Positions 50,801 to 60,551 of a DNA stretch of 64,000 nucleotides are shown here, piece after piece (position 1 is the stretch's first letter; each line of letters starts with the position of its first letter). A program made the translations under genes and the position numbers. Below the pieces are notes generated by a model, which worked only from the letters and a program-made list of their open reading frames with translations, did no database searches and had not been told where the DNA came from. This DNA is from Ovis canadensis (lineage: Eukaryota; Chordata; Mammalia; Artiodactyla; Bovidae), in the NCBI RefSeq assembly GCF_042477335.2, contig NC_091264.1:32117386-32181385 (forward strand), written 5' to 3'.

Positions 50801-53800
50801 CCTTGGCGCCAAAAGTGAAGAGTATGGAAGCAAAGTGGGTGTTGTGACACTTTCAACTACTTATAATACACAGTTCTATCTGACTCCTGGGTAAGAAACA
50901 CATATCAGGAAATGCTTTAATATTTTCCAGAGGAATTAGAAGAAAATAAGCACAAGCCACTATTTCAGGACCTCGAATGTGTTTACAGGTTGGTGGAATG
51001 TGAGTGGGTGCTAAATCAACAGCCACAACTTATTGCCAGCAGAAAGTCTTCAAAAAGGCAAAACGGTCCCTTTAAGAGTGCCTGATTTTTCTTCTAAAAA
51101 TACAGGGAATTCCTGGTGCTCCCGTGATTAAGAATCTGCCTTCCAATGCAGGGGACACGGATTCCTTTCCTGGTTGGGGAACTAAGACCCCACATGCAAC
51201 TAAGCCTGTGCACCTCGACTAGAGAGCCCACATACATTGCAGCCAGGGAAGCGTGCACACTGCAGTGCAGATGCAGCAAACACACACACACACACACACA
51301 CAGACACACGCCCACAGCAAAATAAACCATAAGGGCGTCACACTGTCCTTAGAATAAAGCTCAAACTTAAAAACCAAAAAAACAGTTGACTGACTGCCAA
51401 CAGTCAGATAGGAACTTTGGATATATCCAAATAAGATACAAAAATGACAAAGAAATTAGAAATCACATAGAAAAGTAGACACTCACTGTGCAGCGGAGAG
51501 TATATAATGCATGGCAACATCTCCAAATAAGACCATCAAGGGCTTCCGGTCTTCCAACTTGCCCTAGACCCAATTTTAGGGAAACAGGTAATACAAACTA
51601 TGTTACTAAAGACTTCTAAGTACTAACAACTTCTACGCCTATATAATCAAATATACTGACTTCCTAATTTTCACATAGCCCTGGGGCTAACTGAACACTG
51701 GAAAAAGGTCAACTCTGTAAATTGAAATCTGGATAAGATGTATTTTAAAATGTGTTGGTATGCCAATTAAATAAATGAATAAAAATTAAATATGCTGGGT
51801 AATAATGATATGAAAGCAAATTACATTTAAAAACATTCTTCATGGAGAAAAGTCATGATCTCATTTGTTAGCCAAATCAGCTATAAAGTCAGTTCAGTCA
51901 CCTTCTACAATTCTTTGACATAATACTATGTGAGTTTTAACATGCCATTTACATAGTTTTTTAAATGTGAAGCACCAAAATCCACAAATGTTTCAAGACC
52001 CACCTAGCCCTACACATCTCTGTATATCCTGCCAGTGGATTCCTAGAATACTGGCAAACTGTTGTCCAAAAGGTTGGAGTCAAGTAAAACAAACAAAACA
52101 AAACTAAACACCTAAACCTTTAAATGTCTTTCACCACAACATGGAATGGAACACACACAGGCATCCCTCAGAGGCTAAGGATCCAAGTCAGCCTGAAGTG
52201 GTAACTTACTTTCCTGCTGACCGCGATGAGAAGACACTCAGCTGCTCCCAGCTGAAGTTCCTGTTCGTTCAGGAGCAGGCACAGCACCTCCAGAAGTTTG
52301 CAGTTCTCAGCGGTAATGTGACTCATGGGCACCCAGTCAATGTAGCCTGCCAGAGTGTTCAATGCCGCGACTCCTACTCGACAGTTTGCTTGCGCCTGCA
52401 TGAAAAGAAATAACTTTTAACTGTTAAGTCCTCACTAACAGGTAAGAAAGCTGTGGTTATATCCGACCTCCTTTTGTTTTCTAATTCTAAAAAGAAAACA
52501 ATGGAAAAGAAATTGCTCATGCAAATTATTGATAGGCAACTCAAAGGTTTTTTCTGATACACAATCATTTCTCAAACAGCGGTGCCTCATGTCCGTTAAT
52601 ACGACCACATTGGCATGTGTGGTCATTTTACGTCCTTCAAGAAATCTCAGATGTTATAATCTTAACTCCCTTTCACCACAGCTCAGTGATCAGATAAACC
52701 AAGGCTGAGGGAATTCCTTGGTGGTCCAGTGGTTAAAACCCTGTGGGTTCAATGCTGAGGGCATGGGCTTGATCCCCGGTAGGGGAACTGAAGCTCCTAC
52801 AAGCCGCACAGCATGGCCAAAACAAACAAAATGAAACAAGGCTGAGGTCACCCTCCATCAGGCGTATGCATCCCCATACCCGAAAGTCTCAAAAAAGCCT
52901 CCTTCCAGCTCCACAGAGAGCTCTTACCTTTGACTCCTGAGAGTTATCTGTCTTCTGAAAGAAAAGAAGTATAAGGATCGAATGTTTTTAATGAACAAAA
53001 GGCTGTGTAATAACCTTCCACCCCCATAATCTAGGCCCTCAACTATTTTCAAATAGACTTAACTTTTAATTTTGGAACAGAAGACAACTTTACTAAGAAC
53101 ACATAACTACATAACTGATATTCTCCAGAGGAGAACAGGTTATTTTAGTTTTAGTAATACAACAGAAGGTTAATATTTAAAGAGCTTACATAAATTTATT
53201 AGAACATTAAGATCCAAAAAGACAATTTCAAAGCGCAGTTTACAAAGAAATAAAACTAACAAATGAACAATGGAAGCAGACTCAACACTGCTATTGATGA
53301 AAAGAAAGTTAAAATTTAGGTATTAGCAATTTTTCCATATTAAAATAAAGACAAATTATATATACTGGCAAAGGTATACTGAAATGATGTAGTGTTAGTG
53401 GAAAAAACAAGAAGCAAAATTAAAATGAGTACAATTTATGACCATGTATATATGGACGTAACTGTAGGAAAACCACATGCACAAAGAATATTAAATGCTA
53501 AACACACCAAAATAATGTCTGTTCAGTAAATTAAACAATTTATAATTTTATAAGCAGGAGTAGCAACTCCTGAAGTACTTGAAAACTTACCACCATTAGC
53601 ATCATAAAAGATTTGTTTTGTAATTCTTTTTTTCAACTTTCAAAAGGTATTTTTTCTAACAAAGAACAAGTATTAAGCCTTCACCAGTGGTGATCAAGGA
53701 GGGGTGTTAACGGGACAGAGATGAGTAGAACCCTTTCACCAGTATCTACTGATGCTGCCCAAGAAGGAAAAGGGATCCAGGCAACAACAGCCCAGTCCAG

Positions 53801-56800
53801 CCTTGACCCTCTACTCCAACAAGCCTGCATTCCCATTCAGATCCTATTCTTCTGCCCCTGGAACGAGTGCAGGAGCCAGGGGCTAGACGGGGAGCCGACA
53901 CATCCCATTCTAGTTTACCATCCAGCCTACTGCCCAGGGAAGGGGAAAGGATGGAAGCAGAGAAGGAACTACGAGCAAACTAAGAAGTTGCAGGTACAAG
54001 AAATGTCCCTTGGTATGCTCTGGTCCCGGGAGCCTGGTTTAACAGATGGAGAAAACAGAAACTGAGGCTAAAGAAAAACATCAGTGGATGTTTTTCTAAC
54101 TTGTGTCACCCTGCTCTAGCATACTGGCTAGATGTCTAGGGTATCAAAGCATTCCTAATTTGTTCATTTCTCTCAGGGATTAAATCTCCTAGGGGAAAAT
54201 AAAAACACCTCTTTCACCCTCAATACACATAGGTTTTTTCAATTAAAATACTTTTAATATTTTCTTTTGAAAAATCCTGGGAAGATATTTTGGGGGAAAG
54301 AGTTCATTCTAGTAAAAAGGATGGGGCTTGAATTCCTCACAATCATTAATCAGGGGATCTTCAATAAATACTCTCTGAAAATTGGTTTCTTCATCCATAA
54401 TATGGAGACAATAGTTTTTGACTCAGGATTGTTTTGAGGATTAAAATAACGTGTAAAGCATGAAAAAGTATACAGCATAATATTAGATACTCATTGTGTC
54501 TCCCTACCCTGACAGCTAACAATACTTTGTCTTATCATTTGTGTTAGTCTTCTAGAGCTCTAAAAATAAACTTAAGGAAGCCGCTGAGGGCAGAAAAAAT
54601 AATGAACCTTAATGAATGCTGTTTGTGTGAAATAAACGTGTATGAGGAGTCTAGATTAGGGTTCTGAAACCTCAATCCCATTGACATTTTGGGTCAGATA
54701 ATTCTTTATTGTGGAGAACTTTTCTGGGCACTATAGGATATTCAGTAGCATGCCTGGCCTCTACTCACTAGATGTCAGTAGCAGCCCCTAGGTGTGACAA
54801 CCTGGAAGGCAAAATTGCCCTCCCACTGAGAACCACTGTACTAAATTTTTTAAAATTTAGCTTCATTTTTATACTATTTCAGGAATTTTCTTACTAAAAA
54901 GGGAATTATTTTTTCTAGTATGTTCAGAACTCACTGAATTGAACCTCCTAGAAAATTAATTCCAGTTTTTCCTGTCATCTTTCTGTTCTGCTTATAAAAT
55001 AGCCTTTTCTTTTACTGACCTGAACACCCTAGTTCCTTGCCGCAGGATTAACTTCAAAACACACGCAAACCCACTCATATCAGAAAACAGAACCTGATGA
55101 AAGGTGGGGGGTATAATCAGTATCCCTTACCACTTGTTGGTACTTGTTTACATTTTCTTGAAGTGTGTTAAGGAGAAAACTGAAGATTCTTTCCATGTTC
55201 TGGGTTAATGTTTGCTGGATATCCCTTCGTCTTTGAGGGGGTAGTGTCTGAAAGGTCACTACATCCTCTGCCAGCCGCAAAAGAATGAACATCACTAATT
55301 CAGTCTGTGTTTCCTACACCAATAGAAAGAAGGTAGTTAAATATGCTTTTTTTAAAAACTGGGGTATGATAGTTGATTTACAATATTGTGAAAACATGTT
55401 TTGCATTATAAATATGACCAAGGGCTCTTTTCTGCTGAAAGGACAGTCAAACAAACCAGAAAAACTCGGAAGAGCAAACAAAAACAAAACTCTGAACTGA
55501 TACAGCTGTACTGCATACCCCTTGTTTGGAAAGAGTGTCCAATTCTACTAGCATGTCAGGCCAGTGCTGTGGCCACTCCCGCTTGATCATTTCTACTACA
55601 ATTCGAGACAGAACATCTTTAATATGGTTCTCCTCTTCCAAAATGTTCAGAGTTCCCTGCAAAAGAATAAGTGACATCAAGAGGTTTGCAAGACTGAATT
55701 CAAAGGAAAAAACTGGGCTGTAAGAGTGTAGAAAACTTAGGAGCAGGCCTACTTTCAAACTAAACCAACCAACCTGTTCTCCATGTCTGAGTCACCTGTC
55801 CTGCATTCTCACTAATCATTCTTCCCTCTTAAAGCTTAACAGAGGGTTGCATCAGCTAATAAAATGGCTGTCACACAGAGCAAGGAAGACAACACTGTTC
55901 TTCTTTACAAACCGAAGAGACTTTCATATTGTTTCATTTTGTATGAGGGCCAGAGTAGAAGAGCATGGAAATAAGGAATACATTGAAAGGCTAATAAAGT
56001 GAGAGATTCAGGAGCAACTGAATATCTTCCTAACAGTTCTAGGTTTAGAAGACACAGAAGACCATTATTGGGACTCTCTTCTCAAGTCTGGTATCAAGTT
56101 TAATGGATTAAAATTTCTATCACATCTCCTCAGAAGTAACAAAATATAAATCCTAACTAGCTAAGTTAATAATTTTGAAGGCGATTTTTTTTTTTCTATC
56201 AAAGACACTAGACTTTGGGGATGAAAAGGGGCATGAATTCTCCTTTTTATGTCCTTTGTGAAAAAGAACATTAAGGCTGCGGATTCTAAATGTGTTTATA
56301 AAGTTATAGTCGAACTCCCCAAACAAACTCATTTACCCTATTTTTTATTGCTAGTAACATAATTCAGTTTAAAATAAAAGGAAACAGCAAAGTGCAATCT
56401 AATCTAGAACTGATTAATCTAAGACTCTTATTCATTTGTTAAAAATGTTTACCTATCTCTACTTTGTCTTCATAATTTTAAAAATAGAACACATAAAGGA
56501 TTAATTAAACCAAGTAAATGGGATGAACTGTGATTTCCAGTGATGGTGGTTCTTTTTAATTTGAAGGTAACATTTAATATTACATAAAGTTGTTTGACCT
56601 ATGTAGAACCAGTGAATTTTTACACAAATGCTACACTGGAAAAGTCACACTTTGTCTAAAACCACCTCGTAAATGCAAGTCTTCCAATCAACCATTCCTT
56701 ACATTTGCGATCAGCTCCATGACACTGTTCTTCAGATAAACCTTCTCCAATCGAGACATGTTGTTCCAACGAAACCTGGCCACCAAAATGCATAAAGTCA

Positions 56801-59388
56801 ACAGAACAACATTAGAAGCCTTCTCTTCAGAAGAGATTAGCTTTGATTCCTATGTTAAAATTATGCTGGTGATATTATTCAGAAATTATACTCTGGATTT
56901 TGTATCCTTCAAAAAATGGACAGAAACAGTCCACATTTAATCAAAATACTAAAAGCAAAAAGAGTTTAATACAGACAGTGACCCATTAATTAGAATCCAG
57001 GTAGGATCTGTGCACAGATGAGCTTTCCCCCTTGGTTTTATTGACAGACCATAAGCAAATACATATCTGGGACAACTACAACAATGTAGTCGGTTTTCAG
57101 AAACTAGAATCTGATAGTACTAACTCCCTTTCTAGACTTGCTTTGTTCGGTCACTAAGTTGTGTCTGACTCTTTGCGACTCCGTGGACTGCAGCACACCA
57201 GGTTTCCCTATCCTTCATCTCCCGGAGTTTGCTCAAATTCATGCCCATTGAGTCAGTGATGCTATCTAGCCATCTTAGGCTTAGAAGGTAATAACAGCAC
57301 AATTCCAGAAAAACTATGACTAAATCTTAAAAGCTGATGGATTCTTCAAATAGACAGTAGGGGTAGGAGACTCAAGTTAGAACAGGTTTTTAGTTATTCT
57401 CATATAATCCTGGTTAGAATCTGGCCATGCACACTCAAAACTTAAGGAAAAAGAAATTAACGGCAGTGTTTTTCTAGTGTTTAGTCAGGTATTTATTTAC
57501 CTGTACACTGCATTATTCTAAAAACTCTGAGGTTGGTGGGCATATATTAGGAGCTCAATAAATACTAGCTAAGTGACGTGAGCTAATATTTGCAGAGTAC
57601 TTAGTATGTACTAAGTACTTTACACTTAGTATGTACACGCACTTTACACGGATGAAGAAACTAGGGAAAGGTTAAGTTCTGAATGAGAGCTCCCATGAGG
57701 CTGTGATGACCTCTAGGAAGCATTCCTTTCTCCCTGGGGATTGCTCTTTTCTACTTACCTAAAGACTATCTCCAAGAGTTATATAAGAAAAAAAGATTTG
57801 CTCTCTCACGTACTTGACAACGTGTTCCAGGATCTGAAGGCCAAAATGTCTGACGATGGCAATTTGTGTTTTCTCAGCCAACCGCAAACCACAGGGAACA
57901 CAGACAGGGCACTTTTCTTTAAACTCCTCACAAAACTGAAGAAGAGGAAAGTTAGTGTTTCCCTTAGGAGCCAAGAGAAAGGGGGACTAGAAAAAAAACA
58001 AAACTCCAATCTGAGCTATTGTTTTAAGTGACAAAAGTTAGATAAATATTATATAAAGGATTATTTTCACTTTCATAGTTCCAGATTTCCCATGCAATGG
58101 CCAATTAGTGTTGGAAAAAATAATGTGACCTTTATGAGTAAAAAACTGTTAGAGATAAATCCATGAAGCACATAGGGGTGAAACGACAATTACTAGGATT
58201 AAAAATCTTTGGTTGGGGGAGGAATAAACCAAATGTGGAAGTCTTTACAACTGCTGAGTTTAGGTGACAGGTATACACAAGATCATTATAGCATTCTACT
58301 TATGCTATTTCACAGTAAAACAACAAACAGAACCCAAATATTTGATTCCAAATCCTATGACATACATCTATACATTGTAAAACTTCCTCCAAGTGATGCT
58401 CAGTCTACTTCATGAAGTTACATCTCTTAAAACACACACAGTCCTGTTCCAGTGGTCATTTCTCATTGCCCACATACACTGCTTGATGGGGTAATAAACT
58501 CAAATCGTATTAGCATCCCCATTTGTTTTGTGTTTGCTTTCCCAATTTACACAAGAATCAGTCTCAGTAGCAGAGAATCTGGCAGTCAAGAAAACTACTT
58601 TCAGGAAACCAAAAAGCCCTTGCTAAAATGCAAAATAAGTGGTAGAAGTTCACCTTTGCGCAAAATAGTCTAAGAATATCACACAGTAAAAAACATGGGG
58701 GTGGGGGGTTGAGAATTAAGCCAGAAATATCCAAGACACAAAAGTGGGTTAGGGAGAAGTGTAGGGATGTAAGCAAAAGGGCACTAGAGAGGCTGGAGCT
58801 CGGTTAGGGAGAGTCAGGAGAGTGTGTCAGCAGGAAAACGTTTAGTGAGGGAGACTAAAAAGAATGTGGCCGATGTTGGGGACGGGTTGGACACGTGCTC
58901 CACGGGAAGGAGATGGGATGCAGGAATGTGGGGGTTAGGGGAATAAAGTGGGTTCAGCCAGCTGTGGAGGGGACCGTGGTGCGGAGAAGAGTAAATAGAA
59001 GCGAGGAGAGGGGGAGGAGAGGGCAGTGGGGAGTGTCGGTGAGAAGAGACTGCTACAGTGAGGCAGGGACCAGAGCGTCCCGGGAAAAGGGTAGGCGCGG
59101 CGAGCAAAGAAGGCGGGGAGTGGGAAGAGGCGCGGAGAGCTGCAAGGGGGAGGGCTCCCCGGGGTTGGGACCGAGGTCCAGGGGCCGCGTGGGCGGGAGA
59201 CGACCAGCGTCGTGGGCTGCGCCGGGACGGCTGAGGCGGGGGGAGGGTCTCGGGGCAGGCCCGGGTCGCCAGAACTCAGATACCTTGAGGGCTTCTAGCC
59301 GGTAACGCTGGGTGGAGCTGGGGTCCATCATGATCGTCACCGCTTTCACCAGCTGCTCGCACAGCGTGTTCACTCGATCCATCGCCAT
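17815..59388 (-). CDS. XPO5: XPO5, exportin-5 (pre-miRNA nuclear export receptor)
   Basis: Thirty-two coding exons: 59388-59284, 57935-57814, 56775-56703, 55656-55519, 55313-55131, 52954-52928, 52395-52210, 51563-51487, 46760-46661, 45556-45473, 44845-44720, 43726-43636, 42129-42001, 40735-40617, 39662-39507, 38150-38109, 37783-37694, 34690-34491, 33872-33773, 32652-32471, 26030-25930, 23999-23903, 23270-23134, 22621-22524, 21721-21675, 20946-20849, 20225-20163, 19320-19238, 18817-18710, 18577-18440, 18262-18098, 17949-17815. They sum to 3,600 bases, 1,199 aa (human 1,204 from memory). Start [13 protein letters not shown], end GLATIFEP. The protein is an importin-beta-family HEAT-repeat solenoid; an Xpo1-like domain covers about residues 105-270 and the rest is the exportin-5 C-terminal region. 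With RanGTP it carries pre-miRNA hairpins with 2-nt 3' overhangs to the cytoplasm. Introns are GT-AG except intron 23, which is U12-type. Exon 14 starts 4 residues short of human. Confidence 0.98.
19560..20060 (+). repeat. Old mammalian interspersed repeat (family uncertain)
   Basis: Has TATTTGAGCACCCACTGTAG, then GGGGATATAACAGAAATAGG and AGAAGTGACATCTGAGC, a pattern common to old mammalian repeats; related to the copies near 7105 and 11925. In XPO5 intron 27. Confidence 0.5.
21084..21262 (+). mobile_element. CHR-type SINE
   Basis: Begins GACTTCCAGTGGTTAAGAAT and ends in the GAAGCCACTGCAGTGAGAAG block typical of the family. In XPO5 intron 25. Confidence 0.8.
21471..21602. repeat. Two-copy tandem duplication, about 66 bp unit
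   Basis: Unit 1 (21471-21536) and unit 2 (21537-21602) both run TACCATTT.GGCTGAGCAT ... CCTGGGATGG.AGAATCCTTCC with few differences. It ends about 70 bp from XPO5 exon 25, on its intron 25 side. Confidence 0.85.
21894..22095 (+). mobile_element. Bov-tA SINE
   Basis: tRNA-like head GTGGCTCAGTGGTAAAGAAT, then GATCCCCTGGAGAAGGAAAT and the GGAGCCTGGTGGGCTACAG tail. In XPO5 intron 24. Confidence 0.9.
22622..23133 (-). other. XPO5: U12-type (minor spliceosome) intron 23 of XPO5 with AT-AT ends
   Basis: On the XPO5 sense strand the intron starts ATATCCTTTC (from 23133), a perfect U12 5' splice site. Near its end is CTCCTTAAC (22642-22634), 8 of 9 matches to the U12 branch-site consensus, with its branch A 13-14 bases before exon 24. 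There is no AG between this branch site and exon 24. To keep the frame and the conserved Arg codon (C from exon 23, GG from exon 24) the intron must end ...GGCAT, so its termini read AT-AT. Known U12 introns usually end AC or AG. I infer a C-to-T change from an AC end. Confidence 0.85.
24000..25013. other. XPO5 intron 21, repeat-free part
   Basis: About 1 kb between exon 22 and the Bov-tA; no repeat or conserved frame recognised. Confidence 0.4.
25014..25203 (+). mobile_element. Bov-tA SINE
   Basis: Contains GGGTTCGATCCCTGGGTTGG and the tail CGGACACGACTGAGCGACTT. Low divergence, so probably a young insertion. In XPO5 intron 21. Confidence 0.92.
26748..26940 (+). mobile_element. CHR-type SINE
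   Basis: Head GGGACTTCCCTGGTGGTCCA, B box GGTTCGATCCCTGGTTGAGG, and an AAATAGATAAATAAA tail. In XPO5 intron 20. Confidence 0.88.
27365..27496 (-). mobile_element. CHR-type SINE inside L1, antisense
   Basis: Reverse copy with TTCTCTGATCAGGGATTGAA and the end CCACCAAGGATTCCC. Confidence 0.7.
27816..28023 (+). mobile_element. Bov-tA SINE inside L1
   Basis: Head GCTTCTCAGGTGGCTCAATG, middle GATCCCCTGGAGGAGGAAAC and a CAGTCGGATACAACTTAGTG tail. Confidence 0.88.
28224..28327 (-). mobile_element. CHR-type SINE fragment inside L1, antisense
   Basis: Contains CCTGACCAGAGATCAATCC and GACCACTGGACTGCCAGGG, then GAATTCCCAC. The L1-side sequence CACTGTTGGAA repeats on both sides, consistent with a target-site duplication. 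Confidence 0.8.
29455..29930 (+). mobile_element. L1 LINE 3' end, sense to plus strand
   Basis: Contains TATTATTCAGCCACAACAG and GGGACCTTGAGGGCATTATG, hallmarks of the L1 ORF2 end, then a 3' UTR-like stretch to an AAATAAACAAACAAAAAAG tail. Confidence 0.75.
30113..30424. mobile_element. hAT-like nonautonomous DNA transposon
   Basis: Near-inverted ends: ACACTGTCCGGTGG at the start and CTAGACAGTGCAGCTCTG at the end. The body (TAAGCCACGTAAGCC ... GTGGCTAATGGCTACC) resembles an old mammalian MER element. Exact family not assigned. Confidence 0.55.
30480..31125 (+). mobile_element. L1 LINE 3' end
   Basis: L1 ORF2-end motifs such as AATGGAATACCATACCAGCC and AAAAGTCCATCAACACTAAG, followed by a 3' UTR. 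A short duplication of CTTTGTAATAAAAAAA lies at about 30657-30703. Confidence 0.7.
31126..32470. other. XPO5 intron 20, remainder
   Basis: No repeat, RNA gene or conserved coding frame recognised next to exon 20. Confidence 0.4.
33238..33443 (-). mobile_element. Bov-tA SINE, antisense
   Basis: Reverse copy: GTTCAGTCATGTCCAATTAT, CAGGCAAGAATACTGGAATG, then antisense tRNA part ending TGTACCACTGTATCACCTG. In XPO5 intron 19. Confidence 0.88.
34997..36756 (+). mobile_element. BovB (RTE) LINE, 5'-truncated, with long reverse-transcriptase frame
   Basis: Plus-strand copy in XPO5 intron 17. Two open stretches in the same frame (35083-35580 and 35599-36402) cover the reverse-transcriptase domain; visible motifs include [17 protein letters not shown] near residue 42 of the second stretch and [11 protein letters not shown] around 36008. 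Two stop codons (TAA at 35578-35580 and TAG at 35590-35592) break the frame, and it closes at 36402 before the element's 3' tail. The 5' endonuclease part is missing, so it is not autonomous. Antisense to XPO5. Confidence 0.92.
36783..36974 (+). mobile_element. Bov-tA SINE
   Basis: Follows the BovB tail: CAATGCGGGAGACCCGGGTT, then AGAAGGAAATGGCAACCCAC and GGACACGACTGAGCGACTTC. Confidence 0.9.
37304..37512 (+). mobile_element. Bov-tA SINE
   Basis: GGCCTCCCAGGTGGTGCAGT head, GGTTCAACCCCCGGGTCAGG B box, and CAACTCAGTGACTAAACATC tail. About 180 bp from XPO5 exon 17. Confidence 0.9.
38785..38911 (+). mobile_element. Bov-A-type SINE monomer
   Basis: Only the non-tRNA half is present (GGCAGCCCACTCCAATATTC ... 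GTCAGACACAACTGAGGGAC). In XPO5 intron 15. Confidence 0.82.
40425..40545 (+). mobile_element. MIR SINE
   Basis: Core-like ACCTGGGTCCCAACTCTGCT then GAATCTCAGTTTCTTCTTCT. About 70 bp from XPO5 exon 14, on its downstream side. Confidence 0.65.
40736..42000. other. XPO5 intron 13
   Basis: Contains a CA dinucleotide run at about 40762-40780 close to exon 14; otherwise no recognised repeat. Confidence 0.4.
42380..43010 (+). mobile_element. L1 LINE 3' end
   Basis: L1-typical GAAAATGGTTTGGCAATTCC and AATTACCATATGATCTAGTA, then a diverged 3' UTR. In XPO5 intron 12. Confidence 0.78.
43314..43526 (+). mobile_element. Bov-tA SINE
   Basis: AACTTCCCAGATGGCTAAGC head; GAAGATCCCCTGCAGAAGG middle. It lies about 110 bp from XPO5 exon 12. 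Confidence 0.88.
45788..46055 (+). mobile_element. CHR-type SINE
   Basis: Head ATGGACTTCCTGGTGGTTCA just before, GGTTCGATCCCTGGTCCAAG B box and a CAATGAAGACCCAGCACAGC tail block. In XPO5 intron 9. Confidence 0.85.
47184..47413 (+). mobile_element. CHR-type SINE
   Basis: GGGACTTCCCTGGTGCTACA head, CAATGAAGAGTAGCCCCGGC later block and an AATAAATAAATAATAAAT tail. In XPO5 intron 8. Confidence 0.85.
48106..48437 (+). mobile_element. BovB LINE 3' end inserted in L1
   Basis: From CAGTCCCTTGGACTGCAAGG to GGATACGACTCAGCGACTGA, the BovB 3' tail. Strongly 5'-truncated. Confidence 0.9.
48682..49779 (+). mobile_element. BovB LINE, 5'-truncated, inserted in L1
   Basis: Reverse-transcriptase coding part with several indels and stops, for example CTTTATTGACTACGCCAGAG near 48738 and an AYADD-like region altered to NADDT near 49035; ends with the BovB tail GACACGACTGAAAGACTGAA. 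Confidence 0.9.
50201..50488 (-). mobile_element. Bov-A2 SINE, antisense
   Basis: CTGCTGCTGCTGCTGCTAAG end followed by two reverse Bov-A monomers (CCACCAGGCTCCCCCGTCCC; TACCAGGCTCCTCCGTTCTT). In XPO5 intron 8. Confidence 0.9.
51105..51336 (+). mobile_element. CHR-type SINE with CA-repeat tail
   Basis: GAATTCCTGGTGCTCCCGTG head; its tail carries (CA)n at about 51282-51302. Ends about 150 bp from XPO5 exon 8. Confidence 0.82.
52709..52842 (+). mobile_element. CHR-type SINE fragment
   Basis: GGGAATTCCTTGGTGGTCCA head, TTGATCCCCGGTAGGGGAAC B box and a CAAAATGAAAC tail. It lies about 85 bp from the tiny XPO5 exon 6. Confidence 0.82.
52955..54374. other. XPO5 intron 5, proximal part
   Basis: AT-rich intron sequence. 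A 114-codon open frame at 53721-54065 on the plus strand has no recognisable family and looks like chance. Confidence 0.4.
54375..54500 (-). mobile_element. MIR-like fragment
   Basis: Contains TTTCTTCATCCATAATATGG and GATTGTTTTGAGGATTAAAA, typical of the 3' half of MIR elements. Strand tentative. Confidence 0.5.
54659..54842 (-). mobile_element. MER20 hAT-Charlie DNA transposon
   Basis: Near-complete: starts with GGGTTCTGAAACCTCAATCC, contains TTGACATTTTGGGTCAGATA and GGCCTCTACTCACTAGATG, and ends GAGAACCACTG. Confidence 0.82.
57138..57278 (-). mobile_element. BovB LINE 3' fragment, antisense
   Basis: GGTCACTAAGTTGTGTCTGACTC-like head and CCGGAGTTTGCTCAAATTCA; same segment as the start of the 10188-11655 copy. 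In XPO5 intron 2. Confidence 0.85.
57530..57680 (+). repeat. Old L2/MIR-like sequence with internal tandem
   Basis: GGAGCTCAATAAATACTAGC and a repeated TTAGTATGTAC...CTTTACAC unit (two copies at about 57600-57648). Confidence 0.45.
57936..59050. other. XPO5 intron 1 (most of it)
   Basis: No repeat or frame recognised until GC content rises sharply near 59050 at the edge of the CpG island. Confidence 0.4.
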
Positions 59389-59700
59389 GAGTAGTGCCAC
59401 GCACCACGAGCGCGCAGCACCGCAATCCTGGGAGCACGAGGCACGGACGGCTCCGTTGGCGGGACCACACGCTGGTACCGGGCCGCGGCGGGCCGAGGCG
59501 GGGCGGTGAGGAGCAGGAGGAGGAGCGTGAGCCGCCGAAGATCCAGCCGGGAAAGAGCCGGCGCTGCGCACGCGCCCGACGTCCCAGTGCGCATGCGCCC
59601 GCGGAAGTGGCGGCTCCCTTATGACGGTTGCTCCTTGGTGGGCGGAGCGAGAGACTTTGGGGCCGCGGTACGCAGGCGCGTCAACGGTCCCCGGCGGCGC
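59389..59700. promoter_or_regulatory. Bidirectional CpG promoter of XPO5 and POLH
   Basis: CpG-rich DNA between the XPO5 start codon and the inferred POLH first exon. It has two NRF1-type sites, TGCGCACGCGCC (59565-59576) and TGCGCATGCGCC (59588-59599), and an ETS-like GCGGAAGTGG (59601-59610). No TATA box seen. Confidence 0.75.
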
Positions 59701-59974
59701 GCGCGCTGTGTGATTGTTAGGAAGACGGTGTGCCGGTCGCGCTGGCCAAGGTTGGACCCGCCCGACTGTGCTAGCAGCTGCCTAGGCGAGGGCCGTCTGC
59801 GACCCTCGGTTCATTTCTCCGTTGTTCCAGGGAACAAATCTGTCTCAAAACCGACTGATCCGTTCCCAGAAAGGGGACAAATATTCAAGACCGCTTTAAC
59901 GTCCTTCCAGTGGACACCTAGCCCAGTCTCGACGGCGTCCGCGGGTGGCGGTTTTGCCAAGTGTCGTCACATTG
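59640..59974 (+). other. POLH: POLH untranslated first exon (start inferred)
   Basis: CpG-rich sequence ending in a strong donor, ATTG followed by GTAAGAGAAT at 59975. It has the right position and direction for the 5' UTR exon of POLH, whose start codon lies in the next exon. The left edge is a guess; the donor is the supported part. Confidence 0.55.
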
Positions 59975-60550
59975 GTAAGAGAATTTAGAACCGTTCTGTA
60001 TCTGTTTTTAGACTTTTCATGTTGCCTTGGCTATTGGTTGTATAATATAGCAGTGATTGAGGACAACATTGGCCCGAAATAACAATAAAGTAGAAAGCAT
60101 TGCTTACAGAAAAGGCCCTCGTATTGCCTTTTAAGAGAATTTTTCTTGTGGGGAAAAATGGTAGCTTTTTAAACTTCCCTCTTCACTTGTACTGGTTTTC
60201 CTTGGCTGTGTTACCACCTGATAGGCACTAAATGTGTTTTGTACAGATCTTGGTAAATTGAGATCGTTAAAGATGAGGAATTGCAAATACCGAAGGTTTG
60301 TACAGTTTTGGTCATTTGAGGTGTTTGGTCATTTGAGGTGTAGCCTAATCCTTATTCCCAAAGGAAAGTTTTAACATAGAGCGTGTTTCACTTTTTATCT
60401 TTAAAAAGCTGTTGCTGTAAACTGAAAACTAAAACAGTTAAAATCTAAATATCCGTTTTTGGTGGTTGAGTATTTAGGAAATGTTTGCTGTACTTAAATC
60501 ACTGCTCCCTGTTCCTACTCCACTTCTAGTATTTGTATCTAATATGGTAG
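59975..60550. other. POLH intron 1, first part
   Basis: No repeat recognised except an 18-bp duplication (TTTGGTCATTTGAGGTG twice) at about 60308-60341. Confidence 0.4.
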
Positions 60551-60551
60551 T

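Noticed and set aside
53721..54065. 114-codon open frame in XPO5 intron 5
   Set aside because: No recognisable domain or splice context; composition is like chance intron sequence.
58895..59305. 136-codon plus-strand frame rich in Arg and Gly next to XPO5 exon 1
   Set aside because: Purine-rich CpG-island flank; open because stops are rare at this composition.
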